Notes: generated by a model from the letters alone, not told the origin. A stretch of 51,332 bases of DNA from Oribacterium sp. UBA3737 (GCA_002371295.1 DFGZ01000360.1:1-51332); one strand, 5' to 3'; positions 18,262 to 26,808 are shown, counted from the first letter of the stretch. A program made the numbers and translations.

Positions 18262-18963
18262 ATGTCAACACCACACAACAGAGCAGAACTTGGAGATATT
18301 GCAAAGACTGTCCTTATGCCGGGAGATCCACTCCGCGCAAAGTATATCGCCGAAACCTATCTTGAGAATCCGGTATGCTTCAATACAGTAAGAAACATGT
18401 TCGGATACACAGGAACATATAAGGGAAAAAAGGTTTCCGTAATGGGCGGTGGAATGGGTATTCCGTCAATCGGAATCTATTCTTATGAGTTATTCCACTT
18501 CTATGATGTTGACAACATCATCCGTATCGGTTCAGCCGGAGGTCTGCAGGACGATGTCAATGTCAACGACGTTATCATCGGAATGGGCGCCTGCACAGAT
18601 TCGAACTATGCATCACAGTTTGATCTTCCGGGAACATTTGCACCTGTAGCAGATTACGGTCTTCTTTCAAAGGCTGTTGATGCAGCTGATAAGTTAGGTG
18701 TCAATGTCCGCGTGGGAAACATCGTCTCATCCGATGTTTTCTATGACAGCCGCAAGGATAGAAACGAGAAGTGGAGAGACATGGGCTGTCTTGCATGTGA
18801 AATGGAGGGAGCCGGTCTCTACATGAACGCGGCAGCAGCACATAAACATGCTCTTTGCATACTTACAATTTCAGATCATCTTTTCAAGGAAGGTGAGCTT
18901 ACCCCTGAGGAACGTGAAAAGAGTTTCAATGACATGATGCGCATAGCGCTGGAGCTTGCATGA
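18262..18963 (+). CDS. deoD: purine-nucleoside phosphorylase (DeoD type)
   Basis: 233 residues from ATG 18262, with TGGAGGAA at 18248-18255; a TTG 15 bases earlier lies in the Shine-Dalgarno itself. Hexameric PNP family features: [13 protein letters not shown] (phosphate loop), [17 protein letters not shown] (nucleoside-ribose binding, Met-Glu) and ISDHLF. It phosphorolyses purine (deoxy)nucleosides to free base and (deoxy)ribose-1-phosphate. One base separates its stop from the start of udp, so the two are translationally coupled in a salvage operon. Confidence 0.95.
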   Translation: MSTPHNRAELGDIAKTVLMPGDPLRAKYIAETYLENPVCFNTVRNMFGYTGTYKGKKVSVMGGGMGIPSIGIYSYELFHFYDVDNIIRIGSAGGLQDDVNVNDVIIGMGACTDSNYASQFDLPGTFAPVADYGLLSKAVDAADKLGVNVRVGNIVSSDVFYDSRKDRNEKWRDMGCLACEMEGAGLYMNAAAAHKHALCILTISDHLFKEGELTPEEREKSFNDMMRIALELA

Positions 18964-18964
18964 T

Positions 18965-19738
18965 ATGATTAACTACAGTGAAGATAAGACCATGTATCAC
19001 ATCGGTGTGGCACCTGGACAGGTTGGACGATATGTACTTCTTCCGGGAGATCCGAAACGATGTAAGAAAATCGCTGCATATTTCGATGAGCCTGTCTTTG
19101 TGGCCGATAATCGTGAATATGTGACTTATACAGGTAAAATTGACGGGGTTCCGGTTTCTGTTACATCAACAGGAATTGGAGGACCTTCTGCATCCATCGC
19201 CTTGGAGGAGCTTAAGATGTGCGGAGCTGATACATTTATCCGCATCGGCACAGCCGGAGGTATGGATCTGGATGTTCAGGCCGGAGATGTGGTCATCGCC
19301 AATGCTGCCATCCGCATGGAAGGAACCTCAAAGGAATATGCACCTATAGAGTGGCCTGCAGCTGCTGATTTTCAGATCACCTCTCTTCTCAATCAGGCAG
19401 CGGAGAATCTTGGTTTCCGCCATCATGTGGGAGTAGTAGAATGTAAGGATGCTTTTTACGGTCAGCATAAGCCGGAGGATCTTCCTGTGAGCTATGAGCT
19501 TCTTAACAAGTGGCAGTCATGGCTCAAACTCGGATGCAAGGCTTCCGAGATGGAATCCGCAGCTCTCTTTACAGTCGCAGCTTACCTCAGGGTCAGAATC
19601 GGCTCTGTCCTTTTCATCATGTCCAATCAGGAACGTGTAAAGCAGGGGCTCACAAATGAAATAGAGCATGACACCGACAAGGCCATAAAGACCGCCATAG
19701 AGGCAGTAAGACTACTTATAAAGCAGGATAACAGATGA
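18965..19738 (+). CDS. udp: uridine phosphorylase
   Basis: 257 residues from ATG 18965. Nucleoside phosphorylase I fold with [37 protein letters not shown] and [15 protein letters not shown], which fit Udp rather than DeoD. It cleaves uridine with phosphate to uracil and ribose-1-phosphate. It starts immediately after deoD with only a weak ribosome binding site (TGGAG inside deoD) and overlaps tadA by ATGA, all signs of a coupled operon. Confidence 0.92.
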   Translation: MINYSEDKTMYHIGVAPGQVGRYVLLPGDPKRCKKIAAYFDEPVFVADNREYVTYTGKIDGVPVSVTSTGIGGPSASIALEELKMCGADTFIRIGTAGGMDLDVQAGDVVIANAAIRMEGTSKEYAPIEWPAAADFQITSLLNQAAENLGFRHHVGVVECKDAFYGQHKPEDLPVSYELLNKWQSWLKLGCKASEMESAALFTVAAYLRVRIGSVLFIMSNQERVKQGLTNEIEHDTDKAIKTAIEAVRLLIKQDNR

Positions 19739-20265
19739 CGCAGTTGACCCAGGAAGAAAAGTATATGCAGCTTGCCATAAGGGAAGCGAAAAAGGCACAT
19801 AAAAACGGTGACGTACCCATTGGGTGCGTCATCGTTTATGATGGAACAAATCCGGACAGCAAGGCTGACAAAAATGCGGAAGCCCACAATATTAAACCCG
19901 GAACCATCATTGGCAGAGGCTACAATCAGAGGAACAAAAAACACAATTCGCTTATGCATGCGGAGATCATCGCCATAAAAAAAGCCTGTAAGGCTTTTGA
20001 GGACTGGCGGCTTGAGGACTGCACCATGTATGTGACATTGGAACCCTGTCCCATGTGTGCCGGAGCCATAGTTCAGGCAAGGCTTCCCAGAGTTGTCATG
20101 GGCTCCATGAATCAGAAGGCAGGATGCTGCGGGTCGGTACTGGACATGCTTCACGAAAGCAGATTCAACCATCAATGTGAAGTGATTAAGGACGTGCTCC
20201 ACGATGACTGTACCAGACTCATGACGGATTTTTTTAAAGGATTACGGGAAAAGAACAAAGGATGA
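19735..20265 (+). CDS. tadA: tRNA-specific adenosine deaminase TadA
   Basis: 176 residues. The deaminase zinc motifs are intact: HAE (in [11 protein letters not shown]) and PCPMCAGAI. The usual TadA sequence 'RVVxGxxxxKAGxxGS' is present ([16 protein letters not shown]). It converts A34 to inosine in tRNA-Arg(ACG). An extra stretch of about 20 residues, rich in Asp, Lys and Asn, sits after [11 protein letters not shown] (about 38-58), between the first strands where most family members have a short turn. ATGA overlaps at both ends show coupling with udp and thiN. Confidence 0.93.
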   Translation: MTQLTQEEKYMQLAIREAKKAHKNGDVPIGCVIVYDGTNPDSKADKNAEAHNIKPGTIIGRGYNQRNKKHNSLMHAEIIAIKKACKAFEDWRLEDCTMYVTLEPCPMCAGAIVQARLPRVVMGSMNQKAGCCGSVLDMLHESRFNHQCEVIKDVLHDDCTRLMTDFFKGLREKNKG

Positions 20266-20996
20266 TGCAGGGTAAAGAAGAGAAAAAGCAGCCTGGAAAA
20301 TGCATAATAGTCGGTGCGGGAGACTTCTTCGGCATACCTTTTGAACCGGAGAAGGGTGATTATATAATTGCCGCGGATGCAGGGTATGAAAACCTGAAAC
20401 CCCTCGGGATAGTTCCTGATCTTATAGTCGGAGATTTTGACTCCATGAAGGTTCCGGGGGTAAAAGGCATTACAGGTGATGTTAAGGATCTTGATATCTA
20501 TTCGGATGCGGAAAAAGCAGAGTATATACATCATCTGAAAAGGATGAGCTTCGATGGAGTGGAGACCAGGGCAATCGACCCTATAAAGAACGACCCGGAT
20601 ATGATGGCCTGTGTCAGGATAGGTCTTGAACAGGGATTTAAGGAATTTCATATATTGGGCGGAACCGGTAAACGTATCGACCACAGTATAGCCAACCTTC
20701 AGATACTCGCGTTTCTTGCGGAAAACGGTGCACGGGGATATCTGTACAATGCTTCTCAGGTGACAACAGCCATCAGGAATACCACTGTGAGATTTCCGGA
20801 AAGCATGAAGGGATACTTCTCGGCCTTTTCTTTTTCTGATCACTCTTATGGAGTGACTGAAAAGGGGTTTAAATATATCATCAATGATGTGACATTGAAC
20901 AGCAGTACACCTACCGGACTAAGCAATGAATTTGTGGGAACAGCCGCTGAGATAAGTGTCAGGAACGGAACTCTCATACTGGTGTATGAACAGTGA
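20262..20996 (+). CDS. thiN: thiamine pyrophosphokinase
   Basis: 244 residues. Family motifs: AADAGYENLKPLGIVPDLIVGDFDS (catalytic Asp cluster), KNDPDMMACV (the 'K-x-D-T-D' position) and LGGTGKRIDHSIANLQIL. It transfers pyrophosphate from ATP to thiamine to give thiamine diphosphate. An insertion of about 40 residues between the GDFDS and KNDPD motifs (about 65-105) makes it longer than the roughly 210-residue norm. It is the last gene of the cdd-side operon; no clear terminator directly follows its stop. Confidence 0.92.
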   Translation: MMQGKEEKKQPGKCIIVGAGDFFGIPFEPEKGDYIIAADAGYENLKPLGIVPDLIVGDFDSMKVPGVKGITGDVKDLDIYSDAEKAEYIHHLKRMSFDGVETRAIDPIKNDPDMMACVRIGLEQGFKEFHILGGTGKRIDHSIANLQILAFLAENGARGYLYNASQVTTAIRNTTVRFPESMKGYFSAFSFSDHSYGVTEKGFKYIINDVTLNSSTPTGLSNEFVGTAAEISVRNGTLILVYEQ

Positions 20997-21084
20997 TGCT
21001 TCAGTTATCGATACTTAAAAATGCAGCCGGAAATGAAAAAATATTCTTTATTTATAAATTTTCTATGACAGTCCCATACTTTAC

Positions 21085-21113
21085 TTGAATAGATAAAGGT
21101 GCTCTGTTATAAT
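21085..21113 (+). promoter_or_regulatory. strong promoter of the 6S-like RNA
   Basis: TTGAAT at 21085-21090, a 17-base spacer, and TATAAT at 21108-21113 preceded by TG (extended -10). This predicts a transcript start at about 21120. Confidence 0.8.
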
Positions 21114-21119
21114 CCATTC

Positions 21120-21357
21120 AAGAAGTAAATAGCTGGAACGTTCGAGGCCGCACAAATTGAACCTACAAATAAGACCTACGGGATTCCAATATTTGAATGC
21201 TCATATAATGCCTTCCATCTGGTCAAGGACTATAGCGGTATTCGTGAGGTCTCCCACCTAGCATACAGGCTAGGAGTCAAGCGTGTGGTACGGCGTTTTG
21301 GTCTTACTCCATAAAAATCGTATGATTTTAGACCGGTGAGAAATCACCGGTTTTTTT
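21120..21357 (+). ncRNA. ssrS: 6S RNA (probable)
   Basis: A promoter, about 210 bases with no reading frame, and an intrinsic terminator define an independent non-coding RNA. Features that suggest 6S: a long-range closing helix (AAGACC at 21171-21176 with GGTCTT at 21300-21305), a promoter-like TATAAT inside the 5' strand of the middle region (21214-21219), and an apical hairpin CCTAG/CTAGG preceded by GGTCTCCCA, as I recall from Gram-positive 6S RNAs. By family knowledge 6S binds RNA polymerase-sigmaA in stationary phase. Identity is from pattern recognition only. Confidence 0.6.
21332..21357 (+). terminator. terminator of the 6S-like RNA
   Basis: ACCGGTGA/TCACCGGT, 8 bp stem with a 4-base loop, then seven T residues. 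Confidence 0.9.
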
Positions 21358-21443
21358 GCTGTTCACGATTTTTTTACGATGTTATAATAAGAAGATAATA
21401 GTGTGCTTTATAGTTGCACAGCGGTTTTCACAGGAGGGTAGTT

Positions 21444-22694
21444 TTGAAAAAAGACAAATGGGATATTCAGATTCGCTGGGGAGTAACCTCATTCCTGGTT
21501 ATACTCTGCAGTGCACTTATTATCATGGGATTACAGAATTTCGGTACTGTCAGAGAAGGTGTCAGCAGGTTCATAGATATACTGACCCCCATCATATATG
21601 GTATTGTCATGGCTTATCTTTTGAACCCGGTATATGATTTTATTTACAGAAATACAAAAAAGCTTCTGAATAAAACAAAGCTTAAAGACAGACTGGCTGT
21701 CAGCCTGTCAAAAACAGCCGGTACCGTTGTGGCACTGCTCTGCCTGCTTTTGTTGATATTCGGTTTGGTTGCCATGATCATACCTGAACTGCACAGATCT
21801 CTGATCAGCCTGTCAAACTCCCTGCCATCCAACCTGAATAAAATTTATGCCAATGTCATGAAACTTGTAAATGATTACCCTGAGATAGAAGGGTACATAA
21901 GTCAGTCATTCAATGATTTTTATAAGTTCCTGACAAACTTTTCTCTGGAACAACTTATGCCTAATTTCCGTAATTTCGCATCGCTGCTCCAATCCCTTGC
22001 GCCTCTCGGCTCGGGTATCTGGTCCATGATCAACTGGGTAAAGAATATCATCATCGGTGTCATCGTTATGATCTATCTTCTGAATACCAAAGAGACTCTG
22101 GCCATCGGTGCCCGCAAGATCATATTTGCGATATTTCCTAAAAAAGTCGCCGATACCATGCTGGAGACCTTCAAAGAGATAGATACCATGTTCGGCGGTT
22201 TTATACTCGGAAAAATCATCGATTCCCTGATCGTCGGTGTGATATGTTTCATAGTGCTTTCCATCATGAACATGCCTTACACCATGCTTGTATCCGTAAT
22301 TGTAGGCATTACCAATATCATCCCGTTCTTCGGACCTTTCATAGGAGCTATACCTTCTATCATACTGATACTTATCTCAAGTCCTATACAGGCGCTGTAC
22401 TTTGCTGTTTTCATACTCATTCTTCAGCAGGTGGACGGCAATATCATAGGACCGAGCATACTTCACGGTTCAACAGGTATAAGCAGCTTCTGGGTACTTT
22501 TCGCCATCCTTCTTTTCGGCGGACTTTTCGGCTTTGTAGGAATGATCGTGGGAGTTCCTATATGGGGAATAATACTTAAGATGACAGACAAACTTACAGC
22601 TTATCTTCGAAATAAACGAAAGATCGTACTGGACGAAAAGGGGTATCCTGAAAAAGAGCCTTCTGATGAAGTTAAGACTCTGACTGAAGTATAA
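21444..22694 (+). CDS. AI-2E family transporter (PerM/YdbI-like permease)
   Basis: 416 residues from TTG 21444, chosen because AGGAGGG (21432-21438) lies 5 bases before it; the upstream TTG at 21414 has none. About eight hydrophobic helices include the paired N-terminal segments, a middle amphipathic region (about 110-190) and the family C-terminal pattern 'GxxxGxxxxxxIGPxxxGxIPxxILxLxSxxQAL ... DGNIIGPxIxGxxxGxSxFWVLxAIxxGGxLFGxxGMxxGVP'. Members have been implicated in AI-2 export or Na+/H+ antiport; the substrate here is unknown. Confidence 0.88.
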   Translation: MKKDKWDIQIRWGVTSFLVILCSALIIMGLQNFGTVREGVSRFIDILTPIIYGIVMAYLLNPVYDFIYRNTKKLLNKTKLKDRLAVSLSKTAGTVVALLCLLLLIFGLVAMIIPELHRSLISLSNSLPSNLNKIYANVMKLVNDYPEIEGYISQSFNDFYKFLTNFSLEQLMPNFRNFASLLQSLAPLGSGIWSMINWVKNIIIGVIVMIYLLNTKETLAIGARKIIFAIFPKKVADTMLETFKEIDTMFGGFILGKIIDSLIVGVICFIVLSIMNMPYTMLVSVIVGITNIIPFFGPFIGAIPSIILILISSPIQALYFAVFILILQQVDGNIIGPSILHGSTGISSFWVLFAILLFGGLFGFVGMIVGVPIWGIILKMTDKLTAYLRNKRKIVLDEKGYPEKEPSDEVKTLTEV

Positions 22695-22718
22695 AGATAT
22701 CCTAAATAAATCTCTAAG

Positions 22719-22764
22719 AAAACCGGTTTTTCTCCTTCTCAAAAGATGTGGGAAAAACCGGTTT
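22719..22764 (+). terminator. long hairpin, probable terminator
   Basis: AAACCGGTTTTTC and GAAAAACCGGTTT form a 13 bp stem with a 20-base loop, 24 bases after the permease stop. The T run is inside the stem rather than after it, so efficiency is uncertain. Confidence 0.5.
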
Positions 22765-22769
22765 ACCCG

Positions 22770-22797
22770 TTGCAAAACCGTGATTCTCATGTATAAT
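22770..22797 (+). promoter_or_regulatory. kduI promoter
   Basis: TTGCAA (22770-22775), 16-base spacer, TATAAT (22792-22797) with TG just before it. Confidence 0.7.
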
Positions 22798-22888
22798 TGA
22801 TGAGGTGTTTTAGTTTTTCAGAAAAAGGGGTGACAAGCTTTTTCATCACCTGTTATTCCGTCCGAAACCGGCGGAGAAATGGAGATTT

Positions 22889-23734
22889 ATGGATATTCGT
22901 TATAGTGCAAATCAGAAAGATGTAAAGAGATATACAACAGAAGAACTCCGCAATGAGTTTTTGATCACCGGACTTTATAAGCCCGATGAAGTAGTTGCAG
23001 TTTATTCACATGTAGACCGTATGGTCACATTCGGATGTATGCCCGTGGAAGAGACAGTTCCCCTTGATAAGGGAATAGACTGCTGGCATAATTTCGGCAC
23101 ACATTATGTGCTTGAGCGTCGTGAGATAGGCATTTTCAATATAGGCGACGGCTCCGGAAAGATCACGGTAGACGGAACAGAATATAAGCTTGGTTATAAG
23201 GACTGTCTCTATATCACAAAGGGCGCAAAGGAGGTTCTTTTCTCATCGGATGATAAGACCAAGCCGGCAAAGTTCTACATGGTATCCGCTCCTGCCCATG
23301 TCAGCTATGAAACAAAGCTCATCACCATGGCAGAAGCAAACCACAGACCTTGCGGTGAACCCGAGCTCGCAAATCAGCGTGTGATCAACCAGTTCATTCA
23401 TCCGGATGTACTGAAGACAGCTCAGCTTAGCATGGGTATGACAGAGCTCAAACCCGGATCGGTATGGAACACCATGCCATGTCATACACACGAAAGGCGA
23501 ATGGAAATCTACACCTATTTTGAGGTACCTGAGGATCAGGTGGTTTTCCATTTCATGGGAGAGCCTCAGGAGACAAGACACATCGTTATGAGAAATTACG
23601 ATGCAGTCATCTCACCTTCATGGTCTATCCACTGTGCATCAGCCACACATAACTACACATTTATCTGGGCTATGGGCGGTGAAAACCAGGAATTTGATGA
23701 TATGGATAATATCTATACACCCGATTTAAGATAA
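22889..23734 (+). CDS. kduI: 5-dehydro-4-deoxy-D-glucuronate isomerase
   Basis: 281 residues, the usual KduI length. Double-cupin zinc enzyme with the family's metal site HTHERRMEIY (His, His, Glu) and a fourth His in the SWSIHCASATHNYTFIWAMGGEN block. It isomerises DKI, from pectin or hyaluronan oligomer breakdown, to 3-deoxy-D-glycero-2,5-hexodiulosonate. It stands alone behind its own promoter and terminator; kduD and lyases are not in the window. GGAGAAATGGAG precedes the start. Confidence 0.95.
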   Translation: MDIRYSANQKDVKRYTTEELRNEFLITGLYKPDEVVAVYSHVDRMVTFGCMPVEETVPLDKGIDCWHNFGTHYVLERREIGIFNIGDGSGKITVDGTEYKLGYKDCLYITKGAKEVLFSSDDKTKPAKFYMVSAPAHVSYETKLITMAEANHRPCGEPELANQRVINQFIHPDVLKTAQLSMGMTELKPGSVWNTMPCHTHERRMEIYTYFEVPEDQVVFHFMGEPQETRHIVMRNYDAVISPSWSIHCASATHNYTFIWAMGGENQEFDDMDNIYTPDLR

Positions 23735-23825
23735 CATGCCTAAGGTCAACGGAATTAAGATTTTTTCATACATTTTCTTCATTGACTTCCGTGCCTGAAT
23801 GTCCTATAAAGATACATATATTTAT

Positions 23826-23858
23826 AAATCAATATCCTTATGGATATTGATTTTTTTA
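23826..23858 (+). terminator. kduI terminator
   Basis: AAATCAATATCC/GGATATTGATTT, perfect 12 bp stem with TTAT loop, then T residues. Confidence 0.88.
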
Positions 23859-23964
23859 GAAAATCTGATACTTTGTACGTACATCTTTTCAAAGATTGTC
23901 CGGACTTTTCGGATATTCGCATATTATATTAAAAGGATCCCCTTTAAGGGGTAAGGAGAAATTT

Positions 23965-24519
23965 ATGGCAACATTACTTGAAACCTGGAGAACGCAGGCT
24001 TATGGCGACGGACTTTCAAAGGCAGAGCAGGAGCAGCTCTGGCAGGAGTATTTTGCTCTTGAGAAGGGCTTCTATGAGGAAATCCTGAAGGATCCTTCAC
24101 ATGTATTTGAAGGAACAGTAAAGGAGCTTGCTGATCACTTCCATATCGATGTTTTTCATTTCACAGGCGTACTTGACGGTATCGATGAGTCACTTAAGGG
24201 ATATCACAATCCTATCGATTCAATGGATGAGAACACTCAGGTTAAGATCGAGATCGATCCTGAGAAGCTCTACTACAACATGGTTGAGGCAAAGGCAAGC
24301 TGGCTTTACGGTCTTCCTGCATGGGAGTCTATCCTTTCGGAGGAGAAGCGTCACGAGCTTTACCGTCAGCAGAAGGCATCAGGAACCATCCGTCGTGAAG
24401 GCAAGAAGATCTACCCTAACGATCAGTGCCCATGCGGTTCAGGAAAGAAGTACAAGAAGTGCCATATGCGTATCGATCAGGAAAATGAGCTCAAGGCTAT
24501 GGCCGGAGTAAATCAGTAA
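23965..24519 (+). CDS. SEC-C motif protein
   Basis: 184 residues from ATG 23965 (AAGGAGAA 6 bases upstream); an earlier in-frame start at 23896 has no ribosome binding site. An alpha-helical body (about 1-145) ends in a zinc-binding SEC-C motif CPCGSGKKYKKCH (C155, C157, C166, H167), the same finger found at the SecA C-terminus. The body is not recognised. The stop codon overlaps the hslO start by one base (TAATG), so this metal-binding protein is translationally coupled with the redox chaperone Hsp33. A CCCCTTTAAGGGG palindrome (23939-23951) lies just before the Shine-Dalgarno sequence. Confidence 0.82.
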   Translation: MATLLETWRTQAYGDGLSKAEQEQLWQEYFALEKGFYEEILKDPSHVFEGTVKELADHFHIDVFHFTGVLDGIDESLKGYHNPIDSMDENTQVKIEIDPEKLYYNMVEAKASWLYGLPAWESILSEEKRHELYRQQKASGTIRREGKKIYPNDQCPCGSGKKYKKCHMRIDQENELKAMAGVNQ

Positions 24520-25535
24520 TGCCTGATAAGATTCGTGTAAATACAAGTGCCGGTGCGGAGGTTAATGCTTCCACCGGCACTTGTCAGGATAGAATCCTTG
24601 CGGATTCTTTTGAACCGCTCAAAGCCGCGAGGCTCCCTCGATTAAAAATCGAGGGCAGTCATGATTATGTGGTCAGAGCAACTGCCTCCAACGGTCTGAT
24701 ACGTGCATTTGCCTGTACAACAAGGGAGCTGGTGGAAGAGTGCAGAAAAACACACAACACTTTTCCTATATGCACAGCAGCCATCGGAAGACTTATGAGC
24801 TCAGCTCTGATGATGGGTGTAGACCTGAAGGGTGCCAGATCTGTGATCACATTGACCGTCAAGGGAGACGGCCCTATCAAGGGATTAACTGCCACCGCAG
24901 ATAACCTCGGCAACGTAAAGGGATTTGTATCAAATCCCAATGTACTTCTCCCTCCAAATGAGGCCGGACATCTCAATGTCGGCGGCGCTCTCGGACAGGG
25001 TAAGCTCAGTGTCATCAAGGATATAGGTCTCAAAGAACCTTATATCGGTTCCGTAGACCTTCAGACAGGTGAGATAGCAGAGGACCTTACATATTATTTT
25101 GCTGTTTCCGAGCAGATACCATCATCAGTTGGTCTCGGAGTTCTTATGAACAAGAACAATACAGTAAAGCAGGCCGGAGGTTTCATCATCCAGCTGATGC
25201 CTGATGCCACTGAGGAAGTTATCTCAAAGCTTGAGAACAAACTCAGCCACATCAAGTCTGTCACAAGTATGCTTGATGAAGGTATGACTCCTGAGGAGAT
25301 GCTTCAATTCATTCTTGGAGATATGGATCTTGAGATAAACGATCATATTCCTGTACAGTTCCACTGCAACTGCAGCCGTGACAAGGTATCCAAGGCTCTT
25401 ATTTCACTTGGAAAGAAGGAGCTTGAAAAACTTATAGAAGACGGAAAGCCTCAGGATGTATTCTGCGATTACTGCGAGAAGCATTATAGTTTTTCCAGCG
25501 CTGAACTTCAGACATTGTATGACAATGCAAAGTGA
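24519..25535 (+). CDS. hslO: Hsp33 redox-regulated chaperonin with N-terminal extension
   Basis: 338 residues against about 290 in the family. Zinc/redox switch cysteines are intact: CNC (C283, C285) and CDYC (C316, C319). The body (VKGDGPIKGLTATAD ... SEQIPSSVGLGVL ... GGFIIQLMP) is typical. Homology to B. subtilis HslO starts only at residue 49 (DYVVRATASNGLIRAFACTT against MDYLVKALAYDGKVRAYAARTT). The codon where that protein starts is CAT (His48) here. The first 48 residues are low-similarity and are encoded by DNA with three strong hairpins. Translation may start at ATG 24519, coupled to the SEC-C gene, or at GTG for Val51 (24669), which has no good Shine-Dalgarno. The function, holdase activity under oxidative and heat stress, is secure. 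Confidence 0.93.
   Translation: MPDKIRVNTSAGAEVNASTGTCQDRILADSFEPLKAARLPRLKIEGSHDYVVRATASNGLIRAFACTTRELVEECRKTHNTFPICTAAIGRLMSSALMMGVDLKGARSVITLTVKGDGPIKGLTATADNLGNVKGFVSNPNVLLPPNEAGHLNVGGALGQGKLSVIKDIGLKEPYIGSVDLQTGEIAEDLTYYFAVSEQIPSSVGLGVLMNKNNTVKQAGGFIIQLMPDATEEVISKLENKLSHIKSVTSMLDEGMTPEEMLQFILGDMDLEINDHIPVQFHCNCSRDKVSKALISLGKKELEKLIEDGKPQDVFCDYCEKHYSFSSAELQTLYDNAK
24543..24655 (+). repeat. three consecutive hairpins inside the hslO 5' coding region
   Basis: 24543-24555 and 24572-24584 form a perfect 13 bp inverted repeat (ACAAGTGCCGGTG). AGCC-GCGA-GGCT at 24623-24634 is a GNRA tetraloop hairpin. CCCTCGATT/AATCGAGGG at 24635-24655 is a 9 bp stem with a 3-base loop. None has a following T-tract. 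Confidence 0.8.
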
Positions 25536-25622
25536 TTTTGGTTAAAATTTCCATATAATAACCTGATATTTATTTTTATTATATCTGGTTAAATAAAAAA
25601 TGTATGTCAAGTTGTCTCACAT

Positions 25623-25650
25623 TTGATTGACCAAGATTTATGTTTATGCT
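25623..25650 (+). promoter_or_regulatory. candidate cold-shock gene promoter
   Basis: TTGATT (25623-25628), 16-base spacer, TATGCT (25645-25650). The leader then carries TGCAGAA/TTCTGCA around ATAA (about 25664-25681), a small hairpin near the ribosome binding site. Confidence 0.45.
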
Positions 25651-25705
25651 AAGATTGACCCTGTTGCAGAAATAATTCTGCAGGTACTTTATGGAGGTAT
25701 ATACA

Positions 25706-25903
25706 ATGAAGGGTACAGTTAAGTGGTTCAACAATCAGAAGGGTTATGGTTTCATTTCTGATGAAGCTGGCAAGGACGTTTTCGTTCACTATTCAGGACT
25801 TGCAGGTGACGGATTTAAGTCACTTGAAGAGGGTCAGAATGTTGAATTCAACGTTCAGGATGGCGCTAAGGGACCTCAGGCAGTAAACGTAATTAAGCTT
25901 TAA
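25706..25903 (+). CDS. cold-shock protein, CspA family
   Basis: 65 residues from ATG 25706 (GGAGG 8 bases upstream); an earlier in-frame ATG at 25691 overlaps that Shine-Dalgarno. Single cold-shock domain with RNP-1 KGYGFI and RNP-2 VFVHY, start [17 protein letters not shown]. It binds single-stranded nucleic acid and acts as an RNA chaperone. Monocistronic, with its own promoter and terminator. Confidence 0.97.
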   Translation: MKGTVKWFNNQKGYGFISDEAGKDVFVHYSGLAGDGFKSLEEGQNVEFNVQDGAKGPQAVNVIKL

Positions 25904-25978
25904 TTTTTAGATTTCAGAGTACCTTAATTGTAATTAATAAAATATTTGCAAGAAAAGTATAGAGAACTAAATGAAAGC

Positions 25979-26006
25979 AAGCGGTATCCCATGGGATACC
26001 GCTTTT
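25979..26006 (+). terminator. terminator of the cold-shock gene
   Basis: AAGCGGTATCCC/GGGATACCGCTT, perfect 12 bp stem with AT between the arms, then TTTACTTT. Confidence 0.85.
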
Positions 26007-26061
26007 ACTTTACAAATTTCGTCTTAAAGATTATTGCAGCATTAGCAAGATACACATACCC

Positions 26062-26090
26062 TTGCACAGATCTGTACCGTCAATTATAAT
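26062..26090 (+). promoter_or_regulatory. sigma-A promoter directly before a start codon
   Basis: TTGCAC (26062-26067), 17-base spacer, TATAAT (26085-26090). The predicted transcript start (about 26097-26098) coincides with the ATG at 26098. Confidence 0.65.
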
Positions 26091-26097
26091 AACCGTT

Positions 26098-26607
26098 ATG
26101 AAAATGACATCAAAAAAAACAAGTTTATACGGCATGCTTCTTGCCCTTGCTATGATACTTAGCTATGTAGAAGCGATTATTCCAATTAATATAGGAGTAC
26201 CGGGAGTAAAGCTGGGACTGCCGAATATAGTCACGGTCATAGGTATGTATTCACTTGGGCCTGTACCTACACTTATAATCAGTTTCCTGAGGATTATTCT
26301 GGTTAGCTTTATGTTTGGCAACACCATGACACTCGCATATTCACTGGCAGGATTTGCTCTCAGCTTCCTTACCATGTTCGTGCTTTTAAAAGCAGGAGGA
26401 TTCCATATGACAGTGGTCAGTGTGGCAGGAGGCGTCATGCACAACGTAGGACAGCTTTTGGCTGCCATCCTGTTGCTTCACAGTGAGATCCTTGTTCTGT
26501 ATCTTCCTGTACTTATGGTTGCAGGAGTTGCAGCCGGTGCTGTCATAGGTCTGGTATCCGGACTTGTCACTGACCGTATACAGACATATCTAAGAACAGT
26601 TCATTGA
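26098..26607 (+). CDS. HepI/Gx transporter family membrane protein
   Basis: 169 residues from ATG 26098 (or 167 from ATG 26104). Five to six hydrophobic helices with 'LALAMILSYVEAIIPINIGVPGVKLGLPNIV' and 'MHNVGQLLAAILLL', the signature of the family called heptaprenyl diphosphate synthase component I or Gx transporter, an ECF-type substrate-binding fold. The biochemical role is not established in the family. No Shine-Dalgarno is present, and the promoter position implies a leaderless mRNA. The usual partner, a NusG domain II protein, is not beside it. Confidence 0.82.
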   Translation: MKMTSKKTSLYGMLLALAMILSYVEAIIPINIGVPGVKLGLPNIVTVIGMYSLGPVPTLIISFLRIILVSFMFGNTMTLAYSLAGFALSFLTMFVLLKAGGFHMTVVSVAGGVMHNVGQLLAAILLLHSEILVLYLPVLMVAGVAAGAVIGLVSGLVTDRIQTYLRTVH

Positions 26608-26727
26608 TTTTAAAAGAGATGAAGGTATACATAACCTTCGGCTTATAACTGTATGCGGAAGATACTGACAAGAATACAGAAACATACATTCGCATTATTG
26701 ATTTAAAATCTCAGTCATGTTAGAATT

Positions 26728-26762
26728 AACCCGGCAAACAAATGTTTGCCGGGTTATATTTT
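26728..26762 (+). terminator. terminator upstream of uvrA
   Basis: AACCCGGCAAACA/TGTTTGCCGGGTT, perfect 13 bp stem with AA loop, followed by ATATTTT. Confidence 0.88.
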
Positions 26763-26808
26763 AATTATTATTTTTCATTTTTAATTATATATAGAATATG
26801 AGGTTACT

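Noticed and set aside
18111..18365. 84-codon open frame after cdd
   Set aside because: It begins in a palindromic repeat, runs into deoD in another frame and has the repeat-derived composition (LRCEATKQSA) typical of false genes over REP elements.
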